Positions 45,995 through 54,790 of a stretch of DNA of 64,000 nt are shown piece after piece (the stretch's first letter is position 1; each line of letters begins with the position of its first letter). Source of the DNA: Novosphingobium pentaromativorans US6-1. Its GTDB lineage: Bacteria; Pseudomonadota; Alphaproteobacteria; Sphingomonadales; Sphingomonadaceae. The stretch spans positions 3,080,501 through 3,144,500 of the forward strand of contig NZ_CP009291.1 of NCBI RefSeq assembly GCF_000767465.1, in the 5' to 3' direction. A program made the translations under genes and the position numbers. The notes under the pieces were generated by a model. It did not search any database. It was not told the DNA's origin and saw nothing but the letters and a program-made list of their open reading frames with translations.

Positions 45995-46041
45995 GACGAC
46001 GTAGTGGAACTGCCGCAGGGCGAATGCCCCCCTGCGGTGAG

Positions 46042-47457
46042 TTACGTCCCGATCAGCAGCGAAACCAGCCAGACTACGCCGACGATCAGCGGCGCGCCGG
46101 CAAGGTCGAGCAGCAGGCCCGACTTGATCATTCGCGGCAGTTCGATGCGCCCGGTTGCCCAGGCGATGGCGTTGGGTCCGGTTCCGGCCGGGAGCATGAA
46201 GCCCCAGCTTGCGGCAAGTGCGGCAGGCATCGCCAGCAGGATCGGATCTGCCCCCAGCGCGACCGCCAGGCTCGCAACGACCGGCATGATGCCGCTGGCC
46301 GTTGCCACGTTGCTGGCAAATTCGGTGATGACGATGACCATGGCGGTGATGGCAAGGGCGACGAGGGGCAGGGGAACCGCGGAGAGCGGCAGCAGCGAAC
46401 GGCCCAGCCAGTCGGCGAGCCCCGAGGCGCCCATGCCCTGAGCCAGCGCGAGGCCGCCGCCGAACATCATGATGACGCCCCAGGGCGCGCGATTGGCCTC
46501 GTCCCAGTTGAGCAGGGGGCGCCCGGTTCCGTCCGGCACCACGAAAAGCAGCAGGCCCACGGCAACCGCGATCGTCCCGTCGGTCAGCGATCCCTTGGGC
46601 AGGACCGGGGCGATCAGCGGTGTCAGCATCCATAGCGCGAAAGCCACCGCGACCAGCGGCACGAGGCGGCGTTCCGGCTCGGTCCAGGTGTGATGCACGG
46701 CGATGGCCCGCCGCGCCCCGCCAACGTCGAAGGGGTGAGTCGCGACCGCCTGCATGCGTGCGATGATGAAGGCGGCGAGCGGGATGCCCACCAGCACCAC
46801 GGGAATGCCGATCAGGCTCCAGTGCGCGAAACTGATGTGCAGGCCGATCATCGAATCGAGCAGGGCAACGGCGATCGCATTGGTCGGCGATCCGACGATC
46901 GTGCCGAGCCCGCCGATCGAGGCAGCGAAGGCGATGCCCATGGGCAGGGCGCCGGCAAGCCCCTGGCGCTCGTCGTCCGCGATGCCGCCTGCCTCGATCA
47001 CGGCCAGCGCCATGGGCATCATGATCAGCGATGTCGAGGTATTGGAAATCGCCATCGACAGGATCGCCGCAGCCATCATGAAGGCGAACAGCAACCGCCC
47101 AGCACCGCCCCTGGAGCCGAGCCCGTCGAGCAGGGCAAGAGCCAGTCGCCGGTGCAGCCCGGTGCGCTCGATGGCAAGGGCGATGAAGGCGCCGCCCAGG
47201 ATCAGGAACAGGGTGGGGGAATAATAGCTGGAAGCCGTCTCGCCCGCCGTCATCACGCCGGCGAAGGGCAGGACGAGGAACGGGGCCAGCGCGGTCGCGG
47301 TGAGCGGGAGGGCCTCGGTCATCCACCAGCAGGCCATCAGGGCGACCAGCCCCGCGACGGTCCAGGCCTGTGGCGGCATCCCGCCCGGTTCGGGCAGCAC
47401 CAGCGTCGCCCCGAACAGCACAAGACCCGCGATGAATCCGATCCGCTTGGCATTCAT
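46042..47457 (-). CDS. SLC13 (DASS)-family anion carrier
   Basis: A 471-residue inner-membrane carrier with about 11 spans, of the divalent anion:Na+ symporter family. The two hallmark SNT-type hairpin loops are visible: MAISNTSTSLIMMPMALAV near residue 140 and TEFASNVATASGIMPVVASL near residue 385. Substrates are dicarboxylates, citrate or sulphate; the choice cannot be made here. The ATG at 47457 is preferred; an upstream ATG at 47475 adds six residues. It lies downstream of infC, beyond a strong terminator. Confidence 0.88.
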   Translation of the reverse strand: MNAKRIGFIAGLVLFGATLVLPEPGGMPPQAWTVAGLVALMACWWMTEALPLTATALAPFLVLPFAGVMTAGETASSYYSPTLFLILGGAFIALAIERTGLHRRLALALLDGLGSRGGAGRLLFAFMMAAAILSMAISNTSTSLIMMPMALAVIEAGGIADDERQGLAGALPMGIAFAASIGGLGTIVGSPTNAIAVALLDSMIGLHISFAHWSLIGIPVVLVGIPLAAFIIARMQAVATHPFDVGGARRAIAVHHTWTEPERRLVPLVAVAFALWMLTPLIAPVLPKGSLTDGTIAVAVGLLLFVVPDGTGRPLLNWDEANRAPWGVIMMFGGGLALAQGMGASGLADWLGRSLLPLSAVPLPLVALAITAMVIVITEFASNVATASGIMPVVASLAVALGADPILLAMPAALAASWGFMLPAGTGPNAIAWATGRIELPRMIKSGLLLDLAGAPLIVGVVWLVSLLIGT

Positions 47458-47605
47458 GCCGATGTCATCCCCCATTTCCCTTTGGGGACTTAAGCCACAA
47501 ATCTCAGGATGATGCGAGGGGGGAGAAGCAGGGCGCCCACTAGCTGGCCGACCTGCTGGCGCATTTCCCTTGGATCGTTGGCGCAGGTCCTCTTCGGCTC
47601 TCCCG

Positions 47606-47649
47606 CCATAGAAAAAGGGCGCACCCGGCGGGTACGCCCTTTTCTATGG
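47606..47649. terminator. strong bidirectional intrinsic terminator
   Basis: A near-perfect palindrome: CCATAGAAAAAGGGCG, stem-closing ACCC with GGGT, then CGCCCTTTTCTATGG. The A-run and T-run on either side let it stop infC (minus) and any plus-strand transcript. Confidence 0.92.
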
Positions 47650-47665
47650 CAATGCCGGGCGGCGC

Positions 47666-48208
47666 TTATTTGGGCGCCAGCACCATCAGCATCTGGCGGC
47701 CTTCCATGCGCGGATAGGCCTCGATCTTCGCGATCTCTTCCACGTCGGCCTGCACGCGGCGCAGCAGGTCCATGCCCAGCTGCTGGTGCGAAAGCTCGCG
47801 GCCGCGGAAGCGCAGGGTGACCTTCACCTTGTCGCCATCGCCGATGAAGCGCTGAACGTTGCGCATCTTCACGTCGTAGTCGTGATCGTCGATGTTCGGA
47901 CGCATCTTGATCTCCTTGATCTCCTGCGTCTTCTGCGTCTTGCGCGCTGCGTTGGCCTTCTTCTGGGCCTCGTAGCGATACTTGCCGACGTCGAGGAACT
48001 TGCACACCGGCGGGTCTGCGTTGGGCGAGACTTCTACCAGGTCCAGGCCGACGTCGGCCGCCTGTTCGATAGCCTCACGGGTGTACATGACGCCAATGTT
48101 CTCGCCGTTCTCGTCGATCACGCGGACCTTGTCGGCTTGGATGAAATTGTTGTAGCGCGGTCCGCTCTTGACCGGTGGCGTCATCATGCGCCGGGGTGGG
48201 GGTGCTAT
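47666..48208 (-). CDS. infC: translation initiation factor IF-3, AUA start
   Basis: IF-3 keeps 30S subunits free and checks start-codon choice. The 180-residue protein has the N-domain ([22 protein letters not shown]), a Lys-rich linker ([17 protein letters not shown]) and the C-domain ([36 protein letters not shown]). An ATA at 48208 follows AGGAGAACGCTT, with a perfect ribosome site six to eight bases away; no AUG or GUG fits. IF-3 genes use rare start codons to control their own level, since IF-3 discriminates against non-AUG starts. An in-frame ATG at 48277 gives an extension with no conservation and no such site. Confidence 0.9.
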   Translation of the reverse strand: MAPPPRRMMTPPVKSGPRYNNFIQADKVRVIDENGENIGVMYTREAIEQAADVGLDLVEVSPNADPPVCKFLDVGKYRYEAQKKANAARKTQKTQEIKEIKMRPNIDDHDYDVKMRNVQRFIGDGDKVKVTLRFRGRELSHQQLGMDLLRRVQADVEEIAKIEAYPRMEGRQMLMVLAPK

Positions 48209-48350
48209 AAGCGTTCTCCTGAGTCGTCTTCGATTTACGTGCGAATGGGCGCTCAATAGTGCGATTTCATCCGCCAAGCAAAGCGGGAATTCGCAAGATT
48301 ACCATAGAGCCCCAGCCGAATGCACGGCTTATGCACGTCTATATGGGCCC

Positions 48351-49043
48351 TCAGGCGTCCGCGCGCCAGAGGGGATAGGCAATCAGGCGTCCCGTTGCCG
48401 GTACCAGCGCGTCGATCGCGCAGGCCGGCTGCATTGCCGAAAGTATCGCCGGGTCGGCTGCGTCCATGCCGCCGGTCAGCGCACCGAAAGCAGGCAAAAT
48501 CAAGCGGTTGTCGCTGCGCACCGCGCAAGGGCGGGCGATCCTGCGGCCCCGGGCGGAAACGATCAGGCGGGGATGATAGTGCCCGGAAAGCTCGGGAAGT
48601 CCGGTCGCTTTCTCCGCCTTGTGACGCAGGACGAGGCCAGCCACTTCGATTTGCGCAACCCGCGTGCCCCCGGCCTCTGCGCCAAGGCCGGGATCGTGAT
48701 TCCCGATGATCCACACCCAGTCCAGCGCGCGAGTCATCGCATCGAGCATGCCGCGCGCATGGGGATCGAGCCGTCCGGTGCCCTCGCTGTCGTGGAAATT
48801 GTCGCCCAGCGCGAAGACGCGCCGCGCCCCTGTCTGCCGCACCGCATGCGCCAGCCGTTCCAGCGTCTCGCGGCTGTCGTAGGGCGGGAGCATCTGCCCG
48901 CCCTTCGCGTAGTAGCTGGCTTTCTCGAGGTGGAGGTCGGCCACCAGCAGGGCCTGTTCGCGCGGCCAGTAGATCGCGCAGCCCCGCGATCCGGCAGCGC
49001 CGACAAGGTGCATTTCCTCTGACTGGAACGAAAAGGGAACCAT
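48351..49043 (-). CDS. pdeM: ligase-associated DNA-damage-response endonuclease PdeM
   Basis: A 230-residue calcineurin-like metallophosphoesterase. The metal motifs are LVADLHLEKASYY near residue 32, FALGDNFHDSEG near residue 75, WIIGNHDPG near residue 112 and LSGHYHPRL near residue 150. The YDSRETLERLA segment and the C-terminal block match PdeM of the bacterial ligase-linked repair set. The partner genes (ligase, exonuclease, helicase) are not adjacent. The start ATG at 49043 is near the edge of a divergent gap shared with hemF. Confidence 0.88.
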   Translation of the reverse strand: MVPFSFQSEEMHLVGAAGSRGCAIYWPREQALLVADLHLEKASYYAKGGQMLPPYDSRETLERLAHAVRQTGARRVFALGDNFHDSEGTGRLDPHARGMLDAMTRALDWVWIIGNHDPGLGAEAGGTRVAQIEVAGLVLRHKAEKATGLPELSGHYHPRLIVSARGRRIARPCAVRSDNRLILPAFGALTGGMDAADPAILSAMQPACAIDALVPATGRLIAYPLWRADA

Positions 49044-49102
49044 GGCTTTTCCTTGCCGCAGGCGGCCCGATTTGGCAAGCGGCGGGCAAACAAGGATTAG
49101 GC

Positions 49103-49969
49103 ATGACCGACTGGACCCCTTACACCCTGCGCGCCCGCACCTGGTTCGAGACGTTGCGCGACAGGATCTGCGCCGAATTCGAGGCGATCGAGCGAGAGGC
49201 CGGTTCAGCGGCTGCCTTCGACTATAGCCCGTGGAAACGCTCGGCAGTCGAAGGCGGGGCCGAGGGCGAGACGGGCGGCGGCATGCGCGGCCTGATGAAA
49301 GGCAAGGTCTTCGAGAAGGTCGGCGTGAACGTCTCGACCGTGGTCGGTTCGCTGTCCAGGGATTTTGCGGCCACCATCAACGGAGCCTCGGCCGAACAGA
49401 ACGCCTTTTCCGCGACCGGCATCAGCCTCGTCGCGCACATGGCCAACCCGCACGTGCCGGCCGTGCACATGAACACCCGCTTTCTCACGACGACCAAGGC
49501 ATGGTTCGGCGGCGGCGCGGACCTCAATCCCCCGCTGCCCTACGACGAGGATACCGCGGAATTCCACGCGGAACTCAAGGCCGCCTGCGATGCCCACGGC
49601 GCCGACTATTACGAGCGCTACAAGGCCTGGGCGGACGAGTATTTCTTCATCCCCCACCGCAATGTCCACCGCGGTGTCGGCGGGATCTTCTACGACCACC
49701 TGGAGTGCGCGGACGAGGCTGCGTGGGAAGCGAACTTCGCCTACACCATGGCGGTGGGCGAGGCGTTCCTGGCCGTGTTTCCACGCCTCGTGCGCCGTCG
49801 CATGGGCATGGACTTCACGCCCGCCGACAAGGCGCAGCAACTCGAATGGCGCGGCCGCTATGCCGAATTCAACCTCGTCTATGACCGCGGCACGCTGTTC
49901 GGCCTCAAGACCGGCGGCAACATCGACGCGATCCTGATGAGCCTGCCGCCCGAGGCGACCTGGAGCTGA
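49103..49969 (+). CDS. hemF: oxygen-dependent coproporphyrinogen-III oxidase
   Basis: This enzyme oxidatively decarboxylates coproporphyrinogen III to protoporphyrinogen IX with O2, in haem synthesis. The 288-residue soluble protein has the family signatures FGGGADLNPPLPYDEDTAEF near residue 130 and YFFIPHRNVHRGVGGIFYD near residue 175, and KTGGNIDAILMSLPP at the C-terminus. The start at 49103 is the first ATG and sits in a 59-base gap from pdeM. Being oxygen dependent, it fits an aerobic organism. Confidence 0.96.
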   Translation: MTDWTPYTLRARTWFETLRDRICAEFEAIEREAGSAAAFDYSPWKRSAVEGGAEGETGGGMRGLMKGKVFEKVGVNVSTVVGSLSRDFAATINGASAEQNAFSATGISLVAHMANPHVPAVHMNTRFLTTTKAWFGGGADLNPPLPYDEDTAEFHAELKAACDAHGADYYERYKAWADEYFFIPHRNVHRGVGGIFYDHLECADEAAWEANFAYTMAVGEAFLAVFPRLVRRRMGMDFTPADKAQQLEWRGRYAEFNLVYDRGTLFGLKTGGNIDAILMSLPPEATWS

Positions 49970-49970
49970 T

Positions 49971-50016
49971 CCCCGCCTGTACAAGCGACTGCTATCGAGG
50001 CAGTGCTCGGGCGGGG
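49971..50016 (+). terminator. nested GC hairpin after hemF
   Basis: An outer 7-bp stem CCCCGCC with GGCGGGG encloses an inner ACTGC-GCAGT stem. No T-run follows, so termination is uncertain, but the position immediately after the hemF stop fits. Confidence 0.45.
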
Positions 50017-50053
50017 GGCAGCGACTGGAAAGTTGGGGTAAGTTACCATTGTC

Positions 50054-50611
50054 TCAAGGCTGACCGAACGCTCTAACTTGGCGGGCGTTAGGGCATGCGT
50101 GCGGGACTAATTCGAGCTTCACGATCTCGGGTCGGCCATATGCGGGACTAACAACAAACGAAACTCGCACGCGGGAATCTGCACGGACAGGGCCTCCCGC
50201 TGTTGAGACGGCGTGAAATGCGGGGCGCACTTCACCCGCACCATACTGGAACACGCGGTGATCAACGCTCCACTCTTCGTTTCCAGCGGTAGACTTTGTG
50301 CCCTGAGGAGAGCCGGGACGGAAATAATCCAAGCAGCCCTCTGCAATCTGAATTTTCCCAGCCACGACAGCATTGCGAATTGCTGCGGTGTCGCGAACAT
50401 CGGTTACGATAACATAGGTGCAGATAGCTACCCATGCGACCGCGAATATCGGCAGTGAGCGACGCCAGCGCCAACGTCGTCTAACTGCCAGCCATGCCAG
50501 CGTAACGAGAGCCACGCCCATAAGAGCGAAGATTGCGATAAACCAATACGCGGCGTGAATGAGGTCAGGTCGCCGGGTTAGGTCGAATACGGTCTGATAC
50601 GTCGGATGCAT
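50054..50611 (-). CDS. hypothetical membrane protein
   Basis: A 185-residue protein. Two membrane spans fall in the first 70 residues (AAYWFIAIFALMGVALVTLA and SLPIFAVAWVAICTYVIV), followed by a soluble domain with a strand-rich look (SRVRVSFVVSPAYGRPEIVKLEL at the end) and a Cys at positions 93 and 174. I do not recognise the family. The base composition is visibly lower in G+C than the neighbours, which suggests a foreign origin or weak selection. It is convergent with hemF. Confidence 0.5.
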   Translation of the reverse strand: MHPTYQTVFDLTRRPDLIHAAYWFIAIFALMGVALVTLAWLAVRRRWRWRRSLPIFAVAWVAICTYVIVTDVRDTAAIRNAVVAGKIQIAEGCLDYFRPGSPQGTKSTAGNEEWSVDHRVFQYGAGEVRPAFHAVSTAGGPVRADSRVRVSFVVSPAYGRPEIVKLELVPHACPNARQVRAFGQP

Positions 50612-50713
50612 GCGTCGAGGCTACGCATGGGCTCGAATGTCCGCAACGTCGGCGCGTCCGCAAAGTCAGCTTTCAGACTAAAAACCTGAAAGGCTGCCAT
50701 GCCTTCGATTCGT

Positions 50714-50735
50714 CATTCCCACCTGTGCGGGAATG
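50714..50735. repeat. REP-like palindromic repeat, copy 2
   Basis: CATTCCC with GGGAATG, 7 bp, 8-base loop. It shares the CATTCCC-ACCTG type of sequence with copy 1 at 45975-45994 and lies in the gap between the 50054-50611 gene and the MHS-family carrier. Confidence 0.6.
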
Positions 50736-50788
50736 GCGAAGTGTTGGGCAGTCAGGTCGGCGGCCGTGCGGCCGGGCTTTCCGGTGCG

Positions 50789-52108
50789 TCAGATGACGTA
50801 GTCTTCCTCTACCGGCTTTGCGCCCTTGATCGGCGGGGCGTCGGACAGGGGCTGGCCGGCCGTCTCCTTCATGAAGTGCAGCGCCACTGCGCCCACTGCG
50901 CAGGCGGCCATCATGTAGTAGGCGGGCATCAGCGGATCGCCGGTGGCCGAGATCAGTCCGCTGCCGATGGCAGGAGCCGTGCCGCCGAAGATAGAGGTCG
51001 CCACGTTGTAGGAGATCGCGAAGCCGGCGAAGCGCACCGGGGTTGGGAACAGGGCCGGGAAGGTGGCGGAAATCGTCGCCAGCTGGGGGACGTAGAGCAG
51101 GCCGAGGACCATGAAGCCGATGACGGCTCCCGAAAGGCCCATGCCCATCAGCATGTAGAGCGGCACCACGCCGATGAAGAGCCCGATCAGCGAAAACCAC
51201 CAGAGCGGCTTGCGGCCGATCCGGTCGGACAGCGCGCCGGTCATCGGCAGCAGCAGCATCATGAACAGCATGCCCAGGATCGGCACGACCAGAGCCTCGT
51301 CCGCAGTCAGGCCGAGGCGGCGCTGCAGGTAAGTGGGCATGTAGCTGAGCAGTGTGTAGTTCACGACGTTGAGCGCGATCACCATGCCGCCCATCACCAG
51401 CATCGGGCGCCAGTAATTGGCCATGAGATAGGGCAGGCCGTGCGAGATGCGCTCGGCCTTTTCGTGTTCTTCGAGAAAGACCGGGGTGTCCTCCATGTGG
51501 GAGCGCAGATAGACGCCCACGGCGCCGAGCGGCCCGGCGACCAGGAAGGGAATGCGCCAGCCCCAGTCGTGCATCGCCGCCTCTCCCAGCAGCAGCGAGA
51601 AGCCCAGCATCAGCAGCGCGCCCAGCGAAAAGCCGGCCAGCGTGCCGAATTCGAGAAAGCTGCCGCAAAAGCCGCGCTTCTCGTCCGGCGCGTACTCGGC
51701 CATGAAAGTCGCCGCGCCGCCATATTCGCCGCCGGTCGAGAAGCCCTGGATCATGCGCAGCACGATCAGCAGCAGCGGCGCCCAGAAGCCGACGCTGGCA
51801 TAGGATGGCAGCAGGCCGACGCAGAAGGTCGCCCCCGACATGACGACGATGGTGATCGCAAGCACCGACTTGCGGCCCAGCCGGTCTCCCAGCGGCCCCC
51901 AGAAGATGCCGCCCAAGGGACGCACGAGGAACGAGATGGCGAAAGTTGCCAGCGCGAAGAGCACGGCTTCCTCGGTGTTGCCGGGGAACAGGGCGGCGGA
52001 GATATAAGTGACGCCGTAGGAATAGATTCCGTAGTCGAACCATTCGGTGGCATTGCCGATGGCCGAGGCGGCAATCGCCCGGCGCAGGGTGGCGGGATCT
52101 GTCTGCAT
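50789..52108 (-). CDS. MHS-family MFS metabolite:H+ symporter (ProP/ShiA-like)
   Basis: A 439-residue, 12-span carrier. The N-terminal motif NATEWFDYGIYSYGVTYISA and the RPLGGIFWGPLGDRLGRKSVL block are characteristic of the MHS family (proline/betaine, shikimate, citrate or alpha-ketoglutarate). RMIQGFSTGGEYGGAATFM is the third conserved block. Substrate unknown. The start ATG at 52108 overlaps the stop of the next upstream MFS gene (TGATG), so both are translated together. Confidence 0.88.
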   Translation of the reverse strand: MQTDPATLRRAIAASAIGNATEWFDYGIYSYGVTYISAALFPGNTEEAVLFALATFAISFLVRPLGGIFWGPLGDRLGRKSVLAITIVVMSGATFCVGLLPSYASVGFWAPLLLIVLRMIQGFSTGGEYGGAATFMAEYAPDEKRGFCGSFLEFGTLAGFSLGALLMLGFSLLLGEAAMHDWGWRIPFLVAGPLGAVGVYLRSHMEDTPVFLEEHEKAERISHGLPYLMANYWRPMLVMGGMVIALNVVNYTLLSYMPTYLQRRLGLTADEALVVPILGMLFMMLLLPMTGALSDRIGRKPLWWFSLIGLFIGVVPLYMLMGMGLSGAVIGFMVLGLLYVPQLATISATFPALFPTPVRFAGFAISYNVATSIFGGTAPAIGSGLISATGDPLMPAYYMMAACAVGAVALHFMKETAGQPLSDAPPIKGAKPVEEDYVI

Positions 52109-53355
52109 CAGGAATCTTCCGTGGCTGGAATGTCGTCGGGGCCAAGCGGATCGAGCATCGCGGCCACAGGCGTGGTGCGCGGCAGGATCTGGTAGGCATT
52201 CTGCGTTTCTGAAGGAACCGGCGGAGTGGCGGTCTGGCGCCACAGGCCGAAGACGAGCGCGCTGGCGGCGCAAAGCGTGATGAAGGCAAAGAGGCCGTTG
52301 TCGAAGGGCAGGGTCATGGCCGCCGAGCCGAGGATCGGACCGAGCGCGGCGCCTGCCGAATAGAGCAGCACCAGTCCGCCGGTTGCGCCGACGCGTTCGT
52401 CGGCTTCCAGGCGGTCGTTGGTGTGTGCGACGCACAGAGGATAGAGCGCGAAGGTCAGCCCGCCGAACAGTGCGCCGAGGCCGAGAAGCTGGACGCCGTT
52501 GTGCTGGGTCACTGTCAGGCCGGCGCAGACCAGCGTCGCGCCCGCAAAAGTCACGACGATTACGCGGCGGCGGTCGTAGCGGTCGGACAGGTGGCCAAGC
52601 GGCCATTGCAGCGCCACGCCGCCCAGGATGACGGCGGACATGAACATCGCGGTTGCGCCCATGTCGAGCCCGATGCGCCGCACGCTCACCGCGGCAAGGC
52701 CGTAGAACGCGCCCAGCATCATGCCGGTCAGGATCGAGCCGACCACGCCCAGCGGCGAGGTATCGTAGAGGCGGCGAAGCGAGAAGGGCGGGGCATCGCC
52801 TGAATCGGGTGCGGCGATGTGGGTCAGCAGGACCGGGATCGAGGCCAGCGAGACCAGCACCGAGGATGCCAGGAACGGGATCGAGGGGCGGGTATCGTCG
52901 AGGTTGAGCAGGTACTGCCCCGCCGCCTGCCCGAGGTAGAGGCAGATCATGTACCCGGCAAGGACGCTGCCGCGCGTCTGCGGTTCGGCCCGTTCGTTGA
53001 GCCAGCTTTCGATGCAGACATAGACGCCCGCGACGCAGAAGCCGTCGGCAAGGCGCAGGAAGGCCCAGAACAGCGGCTGCTGCCAGAAGGCATAGGCCAG
53101 GGTGCTGGCCGAAAAGACCGAGACGAAAGCGGCGAAGGCGCGGATGTGGCCAACGCGGCGCACCAGCGGCCCGGCCTGCATGGCGCCGATCGCCAGTCCC
53201 GCGAAATAGGCGGTGGCGACAAGGCCGATCAGCAGCGTGCCTTCCCCGGCGCGTTCCAGCCGGATGCTGATAAGGGTGGACAGGAACCCGCTTCCGGCCA
53301 TCAGGACGAAGATGGCGGCCAGAAGGCTGCGGACCGGAAGGATCGCGGTGAGCAT
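52108..53355 (-). CDS. MFS transporter (YcaD-like)
   Basis: A 415-residue, 12-span carrier of the major facilitator superfamily. The first helix reads LLAAIFVLMAGSGFLSTLIS; the loop pattern AGPLVRRVGHIRAFA and the later HLSDRYDRRRVIV (second-half A-motif) follow. The combination and length fit the YcaD/COG0477 type. It is the first gene of a two-MFS minus-strand operon, its start 308 bases from the divergent marR gene. Function unknown; it may be an exporter regulated by that MarR protein. Confidence 0.8.
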   Translation of the reverse strand: MLTAILPVRSLLAAIFVLMAGSGFLSTLISIRLERAGEGTLLIGLVATAYFAGLAIGAMQAGPLVRRVGHIRAFAAFVSVFSASTLAYAFWQQPLFWAFLRLADGFCVAGVYVCIESWLNERAEPQTRGSVLAGYMICLYLGQAAGQYLLNLDDTRPSIPFLASSVLVSLASIPVLLTHIAAPDSGDAPPFSLRRLYDTSPLGVVGSILTGMMLGAFYGLAAVSVRRIGLDMGATAMFMSAVILGGVALQWPLGHLSDRYDRRRVIVVTFAGATLVCAGLTVTQHNGVQLLGLGALFGGLTFALYPLCVAHTNDRLEADERVGATGGLVLLYSAGAALGPILGSAAMTLPFDNGLFAFITLCAASALVFGLWRQTATPPVPSETQNAYQILPRTTPVAAMLDPLGPDDIPATEDS

Positions 53356-53602
53356 GACGCCTCTCTTGCCTTGTCGTCAGGCCGCCACGCGGCGCTGCGG
53401 GCAGACTGTCGAGGGTTTCGGTTGCGCCCGGAAGATCGCTTCGGTCGCTTGATTGGAAATAATTCGTCTCCCAAAGGAAAGGTTCCGCCGCGCCTGTCGG
53501 TGCGCCCGGCCGTGAAGGCGTGGTATTTGCCCATTATCGCCGAATTATCAACCCGAAGGGGCTTTTTCCGCGGTTCGGCCTGTCAATTCCGGCTCAAGAT
53601 AT

Positions 53603-53619
53603 GCTTCGATTTACGAAGC
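53603..53619. promoter_or_regulatory. palindrome likely to be the MarR operator
   Basis: GCTTCG, ATTTA, CGAAGC: a perfect 6-bp inverted repeat 44 bases upstream of marR and in the gap shared with the divergent MFS operon. MarR proteins bind sites of this size, so it probably controls marR and possibly the MFS pair. Confidence 0.6.
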
Positions 53620-53663
53620 GAAAATCCATTGTCGCGGCCGTCATCAAAAAGTAGGAAACGGCC

Positions 53664-54152
53664 GTGGACACCGATTTCTTGCATCCAACGCTGCGCGCGC
53701 TGCGGCGCCTTCAACGCGCTACCGAACAGGGCGGCAGGCAGCTTGCCGCCGCGACCGGCCTGACGACTTCGCAGTTGCTCGTCCTCCAGGAGATCGAGCG
53801 GCGCGGCGAAGCGATCCCCAGTGCCGTTGCCAGCGCCCTGCAATTCAGCCAGGCGACGATCACGACGCTGGTTGACCGGCTCGTCATGCTGGGTCTGGTG
53901 ACGCGCCAGCGCAGCGATCGCGACAAGCGGCAGGTGCTCCTGCGGATCACCGAGGACGGCCGCCTGGTTCTCTCGCGCGCGCCGGACATGCTGCAGGAAC
54001 GCTTCCGCGACCGCTACTCGCACCTCCCGGCCTGGGAGCAGGCGATGATCCTCGCCGGGCTGGAGCGGCTCTGCCACTTGCTGGATGCCGCGGATATCGA
54101 TGCGGCGCCATTGCTCGACGTCGGGCCGATCGACCGCAAGCTGCAGGGCTGA
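53664..54152 (+). CDS. MarR-family transcriptional regulator
   Basis: A 162-residue winged-helix dimer. The DNA-binding core is residues 35-100: QLLVLQEIERRGEAIPSAVA, SQATITTLVDRLVMLGLVTR (recognition helix) and the wing RSDRDKRQVLLRIT, the family's highly conserved DxR signature. No cysteine suited to redox sensing is seen, so a small-molecule ligand is more likely. It probably represses the divergent MFS pair and itself through the palindrome at 53603-53619. The start at 53664 is the first in-frame start. Confidence 0.88.
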   Translation: MDTDFLHPTLRALRRLQRATEQGGRQLAAATGLTTSQLLVLQEIERRGEAIPSAVASALQFSQATITTLVDRLVMLGLVTRQRSDRDKRQVLLRITEDGRLVLSRAPDMLQERFRDRYSHLPAWEQAMILAGLERLCHLLDAADIDAAPLLDVGPIDRKLQG

Positions 54153-54172
54153 CAGACCCGTCAGCCGGGCGC

Positions 54173-54502
54173 CTAGTGCGGCGTTTCGGACAATCCCAGC
54201 ATGGTCATGTCCAGCGGATCGACCAGCTCGACGCCGAAGTCGTCGCCATCGGCCCAGCGGACGAGGGCGCGCAGTTCGTGGCTCCCGCGCAATCTCAGGC
54301 GTACTTCCTCGCCCCGGCGCAGCGTCATCGCGTGCGAGGCGAGGCCCATGCCGTGCATCGAGACATTGCGCACGACGACTTCCTGATCTGGCAGGCCGGC
54401 GCAGTCCATGCTGGCGCGGATAAGCGTGCGCAGGCGCGGTGCGCGCGGGGTTTGGGAGCGTGGCGCAAACGGTGCGCCGTGCAGGGGGGTATGCATGCTC
54501 AT
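54173..54502 (-). CDS. PilZ-domain protein
   Basis: A 109-residue protein with a single PilZ domain. RLRTLIRASMDCAGLPDQEVVVRNVS is the N-terminal loop region, followed by MHGMGLASHAMTLRRGEEVRLRL and the final ALVRWADGDDFGVELV strand. The canonical RxxxR c-di-GMP motif is not clear (RAPRLRTLIR nearby), so ligand binding is uncertain. The start ATG at 54502 has GGGAGG nine bases before it. It is convergent with marR. Confidence 0.75.
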   Translation of the reverse strand: MSMHTPLHGAPFAPRSQTPRAPRLRTLIRASMDCAGLPDQEVVVRNVSMHGMGLASHAMTLRRGEEVRLRLRGSHELRALVRWADGDDFGVELVDPLDMTMLGLSETPH

Positions 54503-54790
54503 CGAAGATCGCCTCCCGGTGGGCCGAGCTACGTTCGCGTCGATTGTGCGGGTGCGAAGTTGCCGAAAGGTTAACGTGATGGCCGGTCGCGCCGGATGCA
54601 ATCGATAGGATCGGGACAATCCCGTCCGCATGTGGCGCGGACATCCAGAGTCGCACGCTCGCGCATAGTCGCATGTTTGGGGGGCAAGGTGATCGTCCGT
54701 GGTTTCCGGGCAGTTATCAGTTGCAAAGATTGCATGAATTTAACGAGGCTCTTGCCGCAGCACACAAAATCCTGACAAGGATCTCCCAGC

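Noticed and set aside
45281..47326. A long minus-strand frame across the SLC13 region
   Set aside because: It lies in another frame of the SLC13 gene and of the J-domain gene's antisense strand and has no recognisable product.
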